DNA from: Christiangramia fulva
Lineage (GTDB): Bacteria; Bacteroidota; Bacteroidia; Flavobacteriales; Flavobacteriaceae
Reading direction: 5' to 3'
DNA: 64,000 nucleotides
NCBI RefSeq assembly: GCF_003024155.1
Contig: NZ_CP028136.1
Span: 1,860,001 to 1,924,000, forward strand
A program made the position numbers and the translations under genes. Below the pieces are notes generated by a model. The model saw only the letters and a program-made list of their open reading frames with translations. It was not told where the DNA came from and did not search any database. The first letter of the stretch is position 1; each line of letters starts with the position of its first letter. This document shows, piece by piece, positions 18,182 to 26,374 of this stretch.

Positions 18182-18835
18182 ATGAAAAAGTTTATTGTAC
18201 TTGGAGTTCTCTTTGTGCTTCCAATTACAGCCTACTTGTTTTTCGCTTCGGCCAAGAACAATTTCGCACGGCTTCCGGTTTTGACCGAAAACGTGAAAGA
18301 TGTTTCCGCTTTTGATTCCAGTACAGATTCAGTTGTAAGTTTTAAAGATAAAATTAGTGTCGTTGCCTTCTTCGGTTCAGATCTAGAAGATATAAAAGGC
18401 AATACTTTCAATCTGGATCAAAAAATTCTAACGAAATATTACGGATTTAATGATTTTCAATTCGTTATAGTACTTCCTGAAGCTGCGCGTCCGGAGGTGG
18501 AAGAGTATGTAGAAAAATTTAAAGACATCAGCGATACCAAAAAATGGAAAATTGTTTTCGGTAGTCCGGAACAAATAAAAGAGGTTTTCCAAAGTTTTAA
18601 AACTCCGCATCATCTCGATGAAAATAGCTTTTCGCCTTATGTTTTTATTGTTGATAAAAATGCCAATTTGAGAGGTCGTGATGAAGATGAGGATACAGGC
18701 AGGTTATATGGCTATGATTCGCGGAATATTGCGGAATTAAGTAATAAAATGGATGATGATGTGAAGGTTATTTTAGCCGAATACCGCCTTGCTCTTAAAA
18801 AATACAATCGGCAGAATAAAATTGAAAAGAAATGA
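18182..18835 (+). CDS. Cysteine-less SCO/thioredoxin-like membrane-anchored protein
   Basis: A 217-residue protein of uncertain function. An N-terminal hydrophobic stretch (about 3-23) would anchor or export it. The rest follows a thioredoxin-like pattern: SVVAFFGSDLEDIKGN where SCO proteins have FFxTxCPxxC, and YVFIVDKNANLRG where they have the strand before the last helix. There is no cysteine in the active-site position, so it cannot bind copper or do thiol exchange as SCO does. It overlaps the true SCO gene by four bases (ATGA), implying translational coupling and a joint role in oxidase maturation. That role is an inference from position. Confidence 0.72.
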   Translation: MKKFIVLGVLFVLPITAYLFFASAKNNFARLPVLTENVKDVSAFDSSTDSVVSFKDKISVVAFFGSDLEDIKGNTFNLDQKILTKYYGFNDFQFVIVLPEAARPEVEEYVEKFKDISDTKKWKIVFGSPEQIKEVFQSFKTPHHLDENSFSPYVFIVDKNANLRGRDEDEDTGRLYGYDSRNIAELSNKMDDDVKVILAEYRLALKKYNRQNKIEKK

Positions 18836-19572
18836 AAAACTATTCATACATCGGAATAAGCCTTATAATTTTAATTTTTGGTATCATCTTTATTCCGAAG
18901 ATTATTGATCGCGTGAGTAATGATGAAGTGGTTACCGCAGATCGGCTTAATTCCAACACAATGACTTCAGATAAAGCGAATTCTTCAGAAGCTGAAGTGG
19001 GTTATATTGAAATTGACGGAAAGAAGAAAAAAGCTCCGGATTTTGAGTTTATCAACCAGAATGGAGACACCATCTCTAATGAAGATTATAAAGGGAAAGT
19101 TTATGTGGTCGAGTTCTTCTTTACTACCTGTCCTTCAATTTGCCCGATAATGAGCAAAAACCTGGTGGAGGTTCAGAATGAATTTAAAGATGAAGATGAT
19201 TTTGGGATCGCCTCATTTTCTATAGATCCTACTCATGACACTCCTGAAGTGCTTTCAGAATATGCCGAAGAATATGGGATAACGCATCCAAACTGGAACC
19301 TGATGACCGGTGATAAAGAAAAGATTTACGATCTGGCCAATAAAAAATTCGGCCTTTATGCCGGTGAAAATGATCAGATTCCGGGAGGTTTTGCTCACCA
19401 GGGATTATTTGTATTGATAGATAAAGAAGGATATATCCGGTCCAGAAAAGATGAATTCGGAAATCCTATTATTTATTACCGCGGTTCCATTCCGCAAAAC
19501 AAAAGTGTGGTAGAAGGAGAAGAAACGCCACAAATCGATATTTTAATTCAGGATATAAAATCACTGCTGTGA
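18832..19572 (+). CDS. SCO1/SenC family copper chaperone for cytochrome c oxidase
   Basis: A 246-residue membrane-anchored thioredoxin-fold protein (anchor about residues 6-24). The copper site is complete: Cys100 and Cys104 in TTCPSICP and His189 in GGFAHQG. SCO proteins deliver copper to, or reduce the cysteines of, the CuA site of oxidase subunit II. The anchor places the domain in the periplasm. It overlaps the SCO-like gene upstream and the DUF420 gene downstream by four bases each, so the three are tightly coupled. Confidence 0.93.
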   Translation: MKNYSYIGISLIILIFGIIFIPKIIDRVSNDEVVTADRLNSNTMTSDKANSSEAEVGYIEIDGKKKKAPDFEFINQNGDTISNEDYKGKVYVVEFFFTTCPSICPIMSKNLVEVQNEFKDEDDFGIASFSIDPTHDTPEVLSEYAEEYGITHPNWNLMTGDKEKIYDLANKKFGLYAGENDQIPGGFAHQGLFVLIDKEGYIRSRKDEFGNPIIYYRGSIPQNKSVVEGEETPQIDILIQDIKSLL

Positions 19573-20108
19573 AAACGATTTTAAGAAATTCAGAAAAGGT
19601 AGCTGTACCTGTGATCATCGGTTTATCGGTGGCCGTTCCCGTAATCGTTCTGGTTTTAATGTTGTTGCCCGAACGCTACAACCTTTTTAATGCGAACGCT
19701 CTTACTTTCCCGTTGTTCCACGCCACTCTGAACTTTGCAACGGCCATTTTATTGATAGTAGGGTACTTTTTTATGAGGATCCAGAAATATAACCTACACC
19801 GCAATACCATGATTGCAGCTTTTTGTCTGTCGGTTATTTTCCTAATAAGCTATGTCCTTTCAAAGATAAGCCATGCGCCTGTACCTTATGGAGGCACTGG
19901 TTTTATGCGCTATACTTATTTCTTTATTCTGATAACTCATATTGTTCTTTCGGCCATTATTGTGCCACTCGTACTTTTTACCATGTATCGCGGACTTAGC
20001 GGGCAGTATAAAAAACATGCGAAGGTGGCGCGATGGACTTTTCCTATATGGCTTTACGTCGCGGTAACCGGTGTGCTGGTATTTTTATTCATGCTGCCAT
20101 ATTATTAA
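19569..20108 (+). CDS. DUF420 family membrane protein (oxidase-associated)
   Basis: A 179-residue protein with about five hydrophobic helices, for instance AVPVIIGLSVAVPVIVLVLM near the N-terminus. The pattern of DUF420 is visible: a FPLFHATLNFATAILL helix, YNLHRNTMIAAFCLS and FFILITHIVLSAIIVPLVL, with His residues in membrane segments. DUF420 members (YozB, CtaM) sit beside oxidase genes, and CtaM is reported to aid maturation of heme-copper oxidase; the assignment here rests on that context. The start is GTG, overlapping the SCO stop by four bases. Confidence 0.87.
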   Translation: MKTILRNSEKVAVPVIIGLSVAVPVIVLVLMLLPERYNLFNANALTFPLFHATLNFATAILLIVGYFFMRIQKYNLHRNTMIAAFCLSVIFLISYVLSKISHAPVPYGGTGFMRYTYFFILITHIVLSAIIVPLVLFTMYRGLSGQYKKHAKVARWTFPIWLYVAVTGVLVFLFMLPYY

Positions 20109-20125
20109 TTCTGTGGTAAAAGCAT

Positions 20126-20133
20126 TAATTTTG
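20126..20133 (+). promoter_or_regulatory. -7 element before the small CxxC protein gene
   Basis: TAATTTTG is an exact TAnnTTTG match, 22 bases before the preferred start at 20156. No good -33 partner was seen. It suggests the small gene can be transcribed apart from the SCO-DUF420 run. Confidence 0.35.
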
Positions 20134-20155
20134 TGAACGATAAATGTTTTTGAAG

Positions 20156-20389
20156 ATGAAGAAATCTGTTCTGCTTTTCCTTTTAATTACTCTTTTCTTT
20201 CTTATGCCGTCATTGGCTGATGCCCAATGTGCGATGTGTCGGGCGGTGCTTCAGAATGAAGCCAACCAAAGTGCGGCAAAAGGGATCAACGACGGGATTC
20301 TTTATTTAATGATCTTTCCATATATACTGGTAGGCGGTGTTGGTTATTTTGTCTATCGTTCCAGGAGAAAAAAGAAAAATTCCTTTTAA
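20156..20389 (+). CDS. Small exported membrane protein with CxxC motif
   Basis: A 77-residue protein from the ATG at 20156; an ATG four codons earlier (20144) is also possible. A signal peptide (MKKSVLLFLLITLFF up to about ADA) leads to QCAMCRAVL, a CxxC right at the mature N-terminus. A transmembrane helix follows (ILYLMIFPYILVGGVGYFVY) with a basic tail RSRRKKKNSF inside. I know similar short CAMC proteins in Bacteroidota only as conserved hypotheticals. Its place after SCO and DUF420 suggests a metal or thiol step in oxidase assembly, but that is inference. Confidence 0.75.
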   Translation: MKKSVLLFLLITLFFLMPSLADAQCAMCRAVLQNEANQSAAKGINDGILYLMIFPYILVGGVGYFVYRSRRKKKNSF

Positions 20390-20491
20390 AATCGGTCTTC
20401 TTCAACTGATTATTACTCCAGGTATTCCGAGGAATTTTATAAAAAATCCCCTTTTTAGTGTAACATTTTAAATTTCAGGGAGTCTTATGTG

Positions 20492-20512
20492 GTAGGAGGT
20501 CATTTCTCCTGC
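20492..20512 (+). promoter_or_regulatory. Leader hairpin upstream of the ABC efflux operon
   Basis: GTAGGAG (20492-20498) and CTCCTGC (20506-20512) form a 7-pair stem with one G-T pair and a 7-base loop. It ends 16 bases before the ATPase start. There is no U-run, so it is not a terminator; it could affect translation or be chance. Confidence 0.25.
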
Positions 20513-20528
20513 AAAATAACCATCAATC

Positions 20529-21230
20529 ATGATTGAAATAAAAAACCTTCACAAATCTTACAGAACCGGGAGCAACTCCCTTCACGTTCTTAAGGGAATC
20601 AATTTTAGCGTAGCCGAGGGTGAGCTTGTTTCCATTATGGGTTCATCAGGTTCGGGTAAATCAACCCTGCTGAATATTCTGGGAATACTTGATGAAGCCG
20701 ATGAAGGCTCATACATTCTGGATGGGGTACCCATCAAGAACCTTAGTGAAAAACTGGCAGCAAAATATCGTAATAAATTCCTTGGCTTCATTTTCCAGTC
20801 TTTTAACCTCATTGGTTATAAAACTGCCTTAGATAATGTGGCACTTCCGCTATATTACCAGGGGCAATCGAGATCGGAAAGAGTGGAACGGGCCATGAGT
20901 TATCTTGAGAAAGTTGGACTTGCTGATTGGGCAGACCATCTTCCCAATGAACTTTCTGGTGGTCAAAAACAGCGTGTGGCAATTGCCCGAGCTCTTGCCA
21001 GTGATCCCAAAGTGCTTCTTGCCGATGAACCTACCGGTGCGCTGGATACCAAAACTTCCTACGAGGTGATGGAACTAATCCAGGAAATTAATGATGAAGG
21101 ACGAACAATTCTTATTGTAACACACGAACATGATATTGCCGAGATGACCAAGCGTATCGTGAACCTGAAGGACGGTATTATCATTGAAGACCGCGTGGTT
21201 TCACAGGTAAGAGCTCTGCAAAATGTTTAG
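20529..21230 (+). CDS. ABC transporter ATP-binding protein (MacB/LolD type)
   Basis: A 233-residue ATPase with every expected motif: Walker A GSSGSGKST (38-46), Q-loop Gln90, signature LSGGQ (142-146), Walker B VLLADE (162-167) and the switch His199. It resembles the MacB/LolD group that powers FtsX-type permeases and moves substrates from the periplasmic side through a mechanotransmission mechanism. The 3' end overlaps the first permease by eight bases. With the genes that follow it forms one tripartite exporter operon; the substrate is unknown. Confidence 0.95.
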   Translation: MIEIKNLHKSYRTGSNSLHVLKGINFSVAEGELVSIMGSSGSGKSTLLNILGILDEADEGSYILDGVPIKNLSEKLAAKYRNKFLGFIFQSFNLIGYKTALDNVALPLYYQGQSRSERVERAMSYLEKVGLADWADHLPNELSGGQKQRVAIARALASDPKVLLADEPTGALDTKTSYEVMELIQEINDEGRTILIVTHEHDIAEMTKRIVNLKDGIIIEDRVVSQVRALQNV

Positions 21231-22467
21231 TCTGGATCGCTGGGATGAGATTTTTGATACCATCCGTAAAAATAAACTTCGAACTTTCCTAACAGGTCTT
21301 TCCGTAGCATCAGGAATATTCATTCTCGTGATTTTATTAGGAGTGGGAGAGGGTATGCGTAATGGAATTGCAAGGGAATTTGAGCAGGATGCTGCCAATC
21401 TTATCCTTGTATATCCCGGAATGACTACTAAAGAATATAAAGGCCTCAATCCGGGAAGAAGAATTCAGTTAAAAAATGGGGATTATAACCAGATCCTTTT
21501 AAAATATGGGGATAAGCTGGATCATTCGGCTTCGGTTTACAATGTGCGGAATGGAGTGGTAACCTACGGAAAGGAATCCGGTTCTTATAGTATTGAAGGA
21601 ACTTTTCCCGCGTATCAGGAACTCGAGAATGTTTCTCTTACCTCGGGGAGGTTTTTAAATATCAATGACCTTGATAATAATGAAAAAAACGTGGTTTTGG
21701 GCCACCGTGTAAAGCTTGATTTATTTAAAGATCAGGAAGCGGTGGGCAAACTAATAGAAATTTCAGGTATAAATTTTAAGGTGGTTGGTGTATATTCCGA
21801 TCCCGGGGGAGAACGTGATGAAGCCAGATTGATAATTCCTATTACCACTGCACAAAAGGCTTTCGGAGGAGCCAATAATATCCAGCGTCTATATCTTACC
21901 CTTACCCCTGAAGATAATTTTGACGAAGCTGTTGCTGCATCAGCAGGATTCACCCAGGCGCTTAAAGACCTCCTTAAAAGCAGGCATGTTGTTGCACCTG
22001 ACGATGACAGCGCTATTCGTGTAAATAACTATTTAGACAATGCGAAACGCTTTTATACTCTAATGGATATGATAAGGCTTTTCTTCTGGGGAGTAGGGAT
22101 CTGCACTATAATTGCCGGAGTGGTAGGAGTGAGTAATATCATGCTGATAATTGTTAAAGAAAGAACTCGTGAGATTGGTATTAGAAAAGCACTCGGCGCG
22201 CAGCCATTGTCCATAATTGGAATGATTCTTCACGAATCTATTTTTGTGACCGCCATAGCCGGTTTTGCCGGATTAATAATGGGGCTCATTTTGCTGGAAT
22301 TTGCAGGACCGGCCATTGAAACTCAATATATCTATAACCCTACAGTGAATTTCACTGTCGCAATAAATACCGTTTTTATTCTCATTATTGCCGGTGCCAT
22401 AGCGGGATTTTTTCCTGCCTGGCGTGCAGCGAGTATAAAACCTATCATTGCTTTAAGAGACGAATAA
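21223..22467 (+). CDS. MacB/FtsX-type ABC permease, first subunit
   Basis: A 414-residue permease with the MacB layout: one N-terminal helix after a short amphipathic lead (MFSLDRWDEIFDTIRKNKLR then FLTGLSVASGIFILVILLG), a large periplasmic domain (about 50-285), and three C-terminal helices. The FtsX signature is present as SNIMLIIVKERTREIGIRKA followed by LGAQPLSIIGMILHESIF. It overlaps the ATPase gene and is one base from its paralogue downstream, so the two permeases probably form a heterodimer served by the single ATPase. Confidence 0.93.
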   Translation: MFSLDRWDEIFDTIRKNKLRTFLTGLSVASGIFILVILLGVGEGMRNGIAREFEQDAANLILVYPGMTTKEYKGLNPGRRIQLKNGDYNQILLKYGDKLDHSASVYNVRNGVVTYGKESGSYSIEGTFPAYQELENVSLTSGRFLNINDLDNNEKNVVLGHRVKLDLFKDQEAVGKLIEISGINFKVVGVYSDPGGERDEARLIIPITTAQKAFGGANNIQRLYLTLTPEDNFDEAVAASAGFTQALKDLLKSRHVVAPDDDSAIRVNNYLDNAKRFYTLMDMIRLFFWGVGICTIIAGVVGVSNIMLIIVKERTREIGIRKALGAQPLSIIGMILHESIFVTAIAGFAGLIMGLILLEFAGPAIETQYIYNPTVNFTVAINTVFILIIAGAIAGFFPAWRAASIKPIIALRDE

Positions 22468-22468
22468 T

Positions 22469-23731
22469 ATGTTTAACAGGGACCGTTGGAGCGAAATTAT
22501 TGAAGCCCTGACCGCAAATTGGTTCAGGACTGTTTTAACCGCATTTGGTGTGCTTTGGGGCATATTCATTCTTGTGATTCTTCTTGCCGCGGGAAAAGGT
22601 TTGGAAAACGGCGTAAAGCAGGGCTTCGGGGGAATAGCAACAAATTCGATGTTCATGTGGACGCAGGTGGCCTCGAAACCATATAAAGGTATGCCCAAAG
22701 GGAGGAACTACAGCTTCGAAATTGAAGATGTTAAAGCCATAAAGCAAAATGTACCTTATGTAAGGATTGTTTCTCCACGGAATCAGTTAGGAGGGTTCCA
22801 GGGAACTAATAATGTGATTAGAGGACTCAAGACTGGAGCTTATAATGTTTATGGAGATTATCCCGAGATCATAGAACAGGAACCTATGGATGTTAGCAGC
22901 GGGCGCTTTATAAACTATACCGATATTAATGAAAAACGCAAAGTAGCTGTTATCGGTGAAGGAGTGCGGGTTGGCCTGTATGATCGCGAGGAGGAAGTAA
23001 TTGGCAGCTATATCAAAATAAACGGAGTGAATTTTATGGTGGTGGGTACTTACAAAAGGAAAGGAAATAATGGCGATCCAGAAGAGATGCAGAAGCAGAT
23101 CTACGTTCCCTTTACCTCCTTTTCGCAAGCATTTAACCGCGGAAATAAAGTTGGCTGGATGGCAATTACTGCCGAAGATGGTCACCCCATTACCAATATT
23201 AAAGAAGATATTATCAACGTGATCAAGAAAAGACACACTATTCATCCTGACGATGACCGTGCAGTGGGAAATTTTGATCTTTTCCAGGAATTCAGCAAAG
23301 TGAACGGTCTTTTTATCGCTTTAAAAGCGGTGGCCTATTTTGTGGGAATTCTGGTTCTTGTTTCCGGGATCATAGGCATCAGTAATATCATGTTGATCGT
23401 GGTAAAAGAAAGAACCAATGAAATTGGCGTACGGCGTGCCCTGGGAGCCACGCCCTGGGCCATTCGCGGCCAAATACTTTTGGAATCCATTTTTCTTACT
23501 ATTATTTCGGGTATGGCCGGAATAATTCTTTCAACAGCTGTGATCTGGCTGGTGAATTTTCAGCTGGGTAAAATGGATACTTCAGATATGATGTTTTTAA
23601 ATCCGTCGGTCAACCTTGGAGTCATCATGGTTGCCCTCGCAATATTAATAATTTCCGGCCTTTTAGCCGGCCTTATCCCCGCGCAACACGCGATAAAAGT
23701 GAAGCCGGTGGATGCATTGAGAACTGAGTAA
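22469..23731 (+). CDS. MacB/FtsX-type ABC permease, second subunit
   Basis: A 420-residue paralogue of the preceding permease with the same order of elements. The N-terminus (MFNRDRWSEIIEALTANWFR then TVLTAFGVLWGIFILVILL) and the FtsX block ISNIMLIVVKERTNEIGVRR align directly with the first subunit. The periplasmic domain is clearly diverged, which points to different contacts with the two adaptors and not to a recent duplication. It starts one base after the first permease and is followed by the first adaptor gene 20 bases on. Confidence 0.93.
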   Translation: MFNRDRWSEIIEALTANWFRTVLTAFGVLWGIFILVILLAAGKGLENGVKQGFGGIATNSMFMWTQVASKPYKGMPKGRNYSFEIEDVKAIKQNVPYVRIVSPRNQLGGFQGTNNVIRGLKTGAYNVYGDYPEIIEQEPMDVSSGRFINYTDINEKRKVAVIGEGVRVGLYDREEEVIGSYIKINGVNFMVVGTYKRKGNNGDPEEMQKQIYVPFTSFSQAFNRGNKVGWMAITAEDGHPITNIKEDIINVIKKRHTIHPDDDRAVGNFDLFQEFSKVNGLFIALKAVAYFVGILVLVSGIIGISNIMLIVVKERTNEIGVRRALGATPWAIRGQILLESIFLTIISGMAGIILSTAVIWLVNFQLGKMDTSDMMFLNPSVNLGVIMVALAILIISGLLAGLIPAQHAIKVKPVDALRTE

Positions 23732-23751
23732 AAAGTAAATAAAATCAAAAA

Positions 23752-24870
23752 ATGAAAAAATTTGTTACCATCATCATTCTGGTATTGATTGCCGTAACCT
23801 TCGTGGGTGCTCTGTATTATCTGTATCAGAAAAATCAACAGGATCCTGTGGTATATAAAACCGAACAGCCCACTGAAGAGACCATTGTAAAGAAAACAGT
23901 GGCAACAGGAAAGATAGTACCTAAAGAAGAAGTGCTTATAAAACCAAATATTTCAGGTATTATCGATGAAATTTTTATTGAGGCCGGTGATCGCGTAAAG
24001 GAGGGTGATCTAATTGCAAAAATCAGGGTAATTCCAAATGTTTCCTCCTTACAAAGCGCTAAAGATGCGGTTGCAACGGCAAAGATAAATCTTGATAACG
24101 AAAAGAAGATCTATAATCGCCAGAAGGAACTTTTTAATAAAGGAGTGATCTCTGCTAACGATTTTGATAATGCAGAGACCACCTATAAAAGAGCAGAACA
24201 AAACTATCGTTCGGCTCAGCAGAATTATGAAATCGTAAAAACCGGAACTACCAGCGGCATTGGTGCTGCCGCCAATACTTTAATCCGGTCTACGGTAACC
24301 GGGATGGTGCTTGATGTTCCGGTAAAGACAGGGAATCAGGTGATTGAGAGCAATAATTTCAATGACGGTACCACCATTGCCACTCTTGCCGATGTCAATA
24401 AAATGATCTTTGAAGGTAAGGTTGATGAAAGTGAGGTAGGAAAGATCAAAGAAGGACTTCCGCTGGAGATCACAGTAGGAGCTATTGAAAATAAAAGTTT
24501 TGACGCTGTTCTTGATTACATCGCCCCAAAAGGAGTGGAGGAAAACGGCGCGATACAATTTGAAATAAAAGGAACTCTTGATAAGGCAGATACTACTTTT
24601 ATCAGGGCCGGCTTGAGTGCGAATGCTTCCATTATTCTTGATAAAGCTGAAAATGTGCTCGCTATTAAGGAAGCCCTTCTGCAATTCGACGAACAAACGA
24701 AAGAACCTTATGTAGAGGTGATGACCGGCGACCAGCAGTTTAAGAGACAGGATATCAAACTTGGTGTAAGTGACGGAATTAATGTGGAGGTCAGGGACGG
24801 TATCGATAAAAATGCCAAAATTAAGGTCTGGAATCAGCTGAAACCTGCACCGGTAGTAACCCAAAATTAG
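23752..24870 (+). CDS. Efflux periplasmic adaptor subunit (HlyD/MacA type), first copy
   Basis: A 372-residue membrane fusion protein. An N-terminal anchor (about residues 4-24, FVTIIILVLIAVTFVGALYY) precedes a barrel-sandwich (lipoyl-like) half at VATGKIVPKEEVLIKPNISG. A coiled-coil hairpin spans about 100-165 (AKINLDNEKKIYNRQKELF and NAETTYKRAEQNYRSAQQNY). The return half-motif and a beta-barrel domain follow. The adaptor bridges the inner membrane permeases to the TolC channel encoded next. A second adaptor lies on the far side of the TolC gene. Confidence 0.92.
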   Translation: MKKFVTIIILVLIAVTFVGALYYLYQKNQQDPVVYKTEQPTEETIVKKTVATGKIVPKEEVLIKPNISGIIDEIFIEAGDRVKEGDLIAKIRVIPNVSSLQSAKDAVATAKINLDNEKKIYNRQKELFNKGVISANDFDNAETTYKRAEQNYRSAQQNYEIVKTGTTSGIGAAANTLIRSTVTGMVLDVPVKTGNQVIESNNFNDGTTIATLADVNKMIFEGKVDESEVGKIKEGLPLEITVGAIENKSFDAVLDYIAPKGVEENGAIQFEIKGTLDKADTTFIRAGLSANASIILDKAENVLAIKEALLQFDEQTKEPYVEVMTGDQQFKRQDIKLGVSDGINVEVRDGIDKNAKIKVWNQLKPAPVVTQN

Positions 24871-24876
24871 AAATTT

Positions 24877-24888
24877 CACCTACAGGTG
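24877..24888 (+). repeat. Short inverted repeat between first adaptor and TolC genes
   Basis: CACCT and AGGTG arms are separated by AC in the 63-base gap before the TolC gene. It is short and may be chance; a possible operator. Confidence 0.2.
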
Positions 24889-24933
24889 TAACATACTTAC
24901 CAATTAACATACATATCTTACAGAATAAGTATT

Positions 24934-26370
24934 ATGAAAAATCTTACCATACTAGCTTTTCTTTTGCTTTTTGGAAGCGTACTTCAGGCACAACAAAAGG
25001 AGTGGACCCTGGAAGAGTGCGTGAATTATGCGCTTGAAAATAACCTTTCAGTAAAACAGGCCCAACTCGATACCGAACTTTCGAGTATAGAAAAACGGGA
25101 TGCGCTGGGAAATTTTATTCCCAATATTAACGGCCAGGCTACCAATGCCTGGAATACAGGTTTAACTCAAAACGTAACCACCGGGATCCTTCAGAATCAA
25201 ACTGTTCGCAACTTCTCTGCTGGAGTGACTGCGAGCCTTACGCTCTTTGACGGATTGAGAAATTTTAAAGCTCTTCAAAGGGCACGTATCTCTCAACTGG
25301 CTGCGGAATATTCTCTTGATAAAATGAAAGATGATATCGCGCTTTTTGTAGCCGACGCGTATTTACAGGTGCTTTTTAATAAACAGGACTTACAGGTAAT
25401 AAAGGCACAGAATGAATTAACCCAACAACAGCTTGAAAGAACACGAGATCTTGTAGATGCAGGAGTGCTTCCTGAAGGAGATTTGCTGGAAATAAAGGCT
25501 ACCGATGCCGATGAAAAGCAGCGTATCATCCTGGCCCAAAATCTAATTAAAATTTCCCTGATCAGCCTTGCGCAAACTCTCGGAATTAAAGATTATGAAA
25601 ATTTCAATATTGTAGAAAGAGATTATGACATCTTTGGAAACGAGATCTTAGCCAATTCAGTCTATGATGTTATTGAAAAAGCTAAGAAAGAAAGGTCCGA
25701 GATCAAGATTGCAGAAGCAAATAAAGAGCTTGCCGAAAAAGATGTGGAAATTTCAAAAGGAGCTTATTTACCCACACTCGGAGCATTTTTCAATTATAAT
25801 ACCAGGGAATCCGGGCAGGGTCGCATCATAGGCAGTGAAATAGATCCTGAAAACCCCACAAGACAAATAGGATTGGTTCAGGAAACCGAGCAGATTGTGG
25901 TAGCACCCAATATGATCCCTACCCTTGGATCGCCACTTCCTTTCTTTGATCAGCTTTCTTATAACGATGGTATGACCTATGGATTTCAACTGAACATTCC
26001 TTTTCTGAATGGCTTTGCCTCCCGAAATCAGGTAAGAAGAAGCCAGGTTGCAGCGAAACGCGCTCAATTCAATTTGGAACAGGCAGAGCTTGATCTCGAA
26101 GCCAATGTTTACCAGGCTTATACCGATGCCCAGGGAGCCTTCCAGGCCTATGAAGCTGCTATCGTTGCAGCAAATGCCCAGGAGAAAGCTTTTGAATATG
26201 CCAATGAGCGATACGATGTGGGACTAACCAATTCATTCGATTTTAGTCAGGCGAAATTACGGTATGAAAATTCTCAGCGCGAGGTGCTGAGAGCGAAATA
26301 CGATTACATTTTTAAGTTAAAAGTAGTTGAGTTATATTTTGGAATTCCGGTGAGGGATTTAAAATTTTAA
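24934..26370 (+). CDS. TolC family outer membrane efflux channel
   Basis: A 478-residue TolC-type protein with a signal peptide (MKNLTILAFLLLFGSVLQAQ). The mature part opens with WTLEECVNYALENNLSVKQA, the standard start of outer membrane efflux proteins. Two internally similar halves follow, each with long helices (for example ALQRARISQLAAEYSLDKMK and RNQVRRSQVAAKRAQFNLEQ), and the C-terminus carries DFSQAKLRYENSQREVLRAK. Three copies would form the outer membrane beta-barrel and periplasmic tunnel of the exporter. It lies between the two adaptor genes and ends four bases before the second. Confidence 0.94.
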   Translation: MKNLTILAFLLLFGSVLQAQQKEWTLEECVNYALENNLSVKQAQLDTELSSIEKRDALGNFIPNINGQATNAWNTGLTQNVTTGILQNQTVRNFSAGVTASLTLFDGLRNFKALQRARISQLAAEYSLDKMKDDIALFVADAYLQVLFNKQDLQVIKAQNELTQQQLERTRDLVDAGVLPEGDLLEIKATDADEKQRIILAQNLIKISLISLAQTLGIKDYENFNIVERDYDIFGNEILANSVYDVIEKAKKERSEIKIAEANKELAEKDVEISKGAYLPTLGAFFNYNTRESGQGRIIGSEIDPENPTRQIGLVQETEQIVVAPNMIPTLGSPLPFFDQLSYNDGMTYGFQLNIPFLNGFASRNQVRRSQVAAKRAQFNLEQAELDLEANVYQAYTDAQGAFQAYEAAIVAANAQEKAFEYANERYDVGLTNSFDFSQAKLRYENSQREVLRAKYDYIFKLKVVELYFGIPVRDLKF

Positions 26371-26374
26371 AAAA

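Noticed and set aside
24280..24879. 199-codon minus-strand ORF opposite the first adaptor gene
   Set aside because: Opposite a clear HlyD-type gene and without any family motif.
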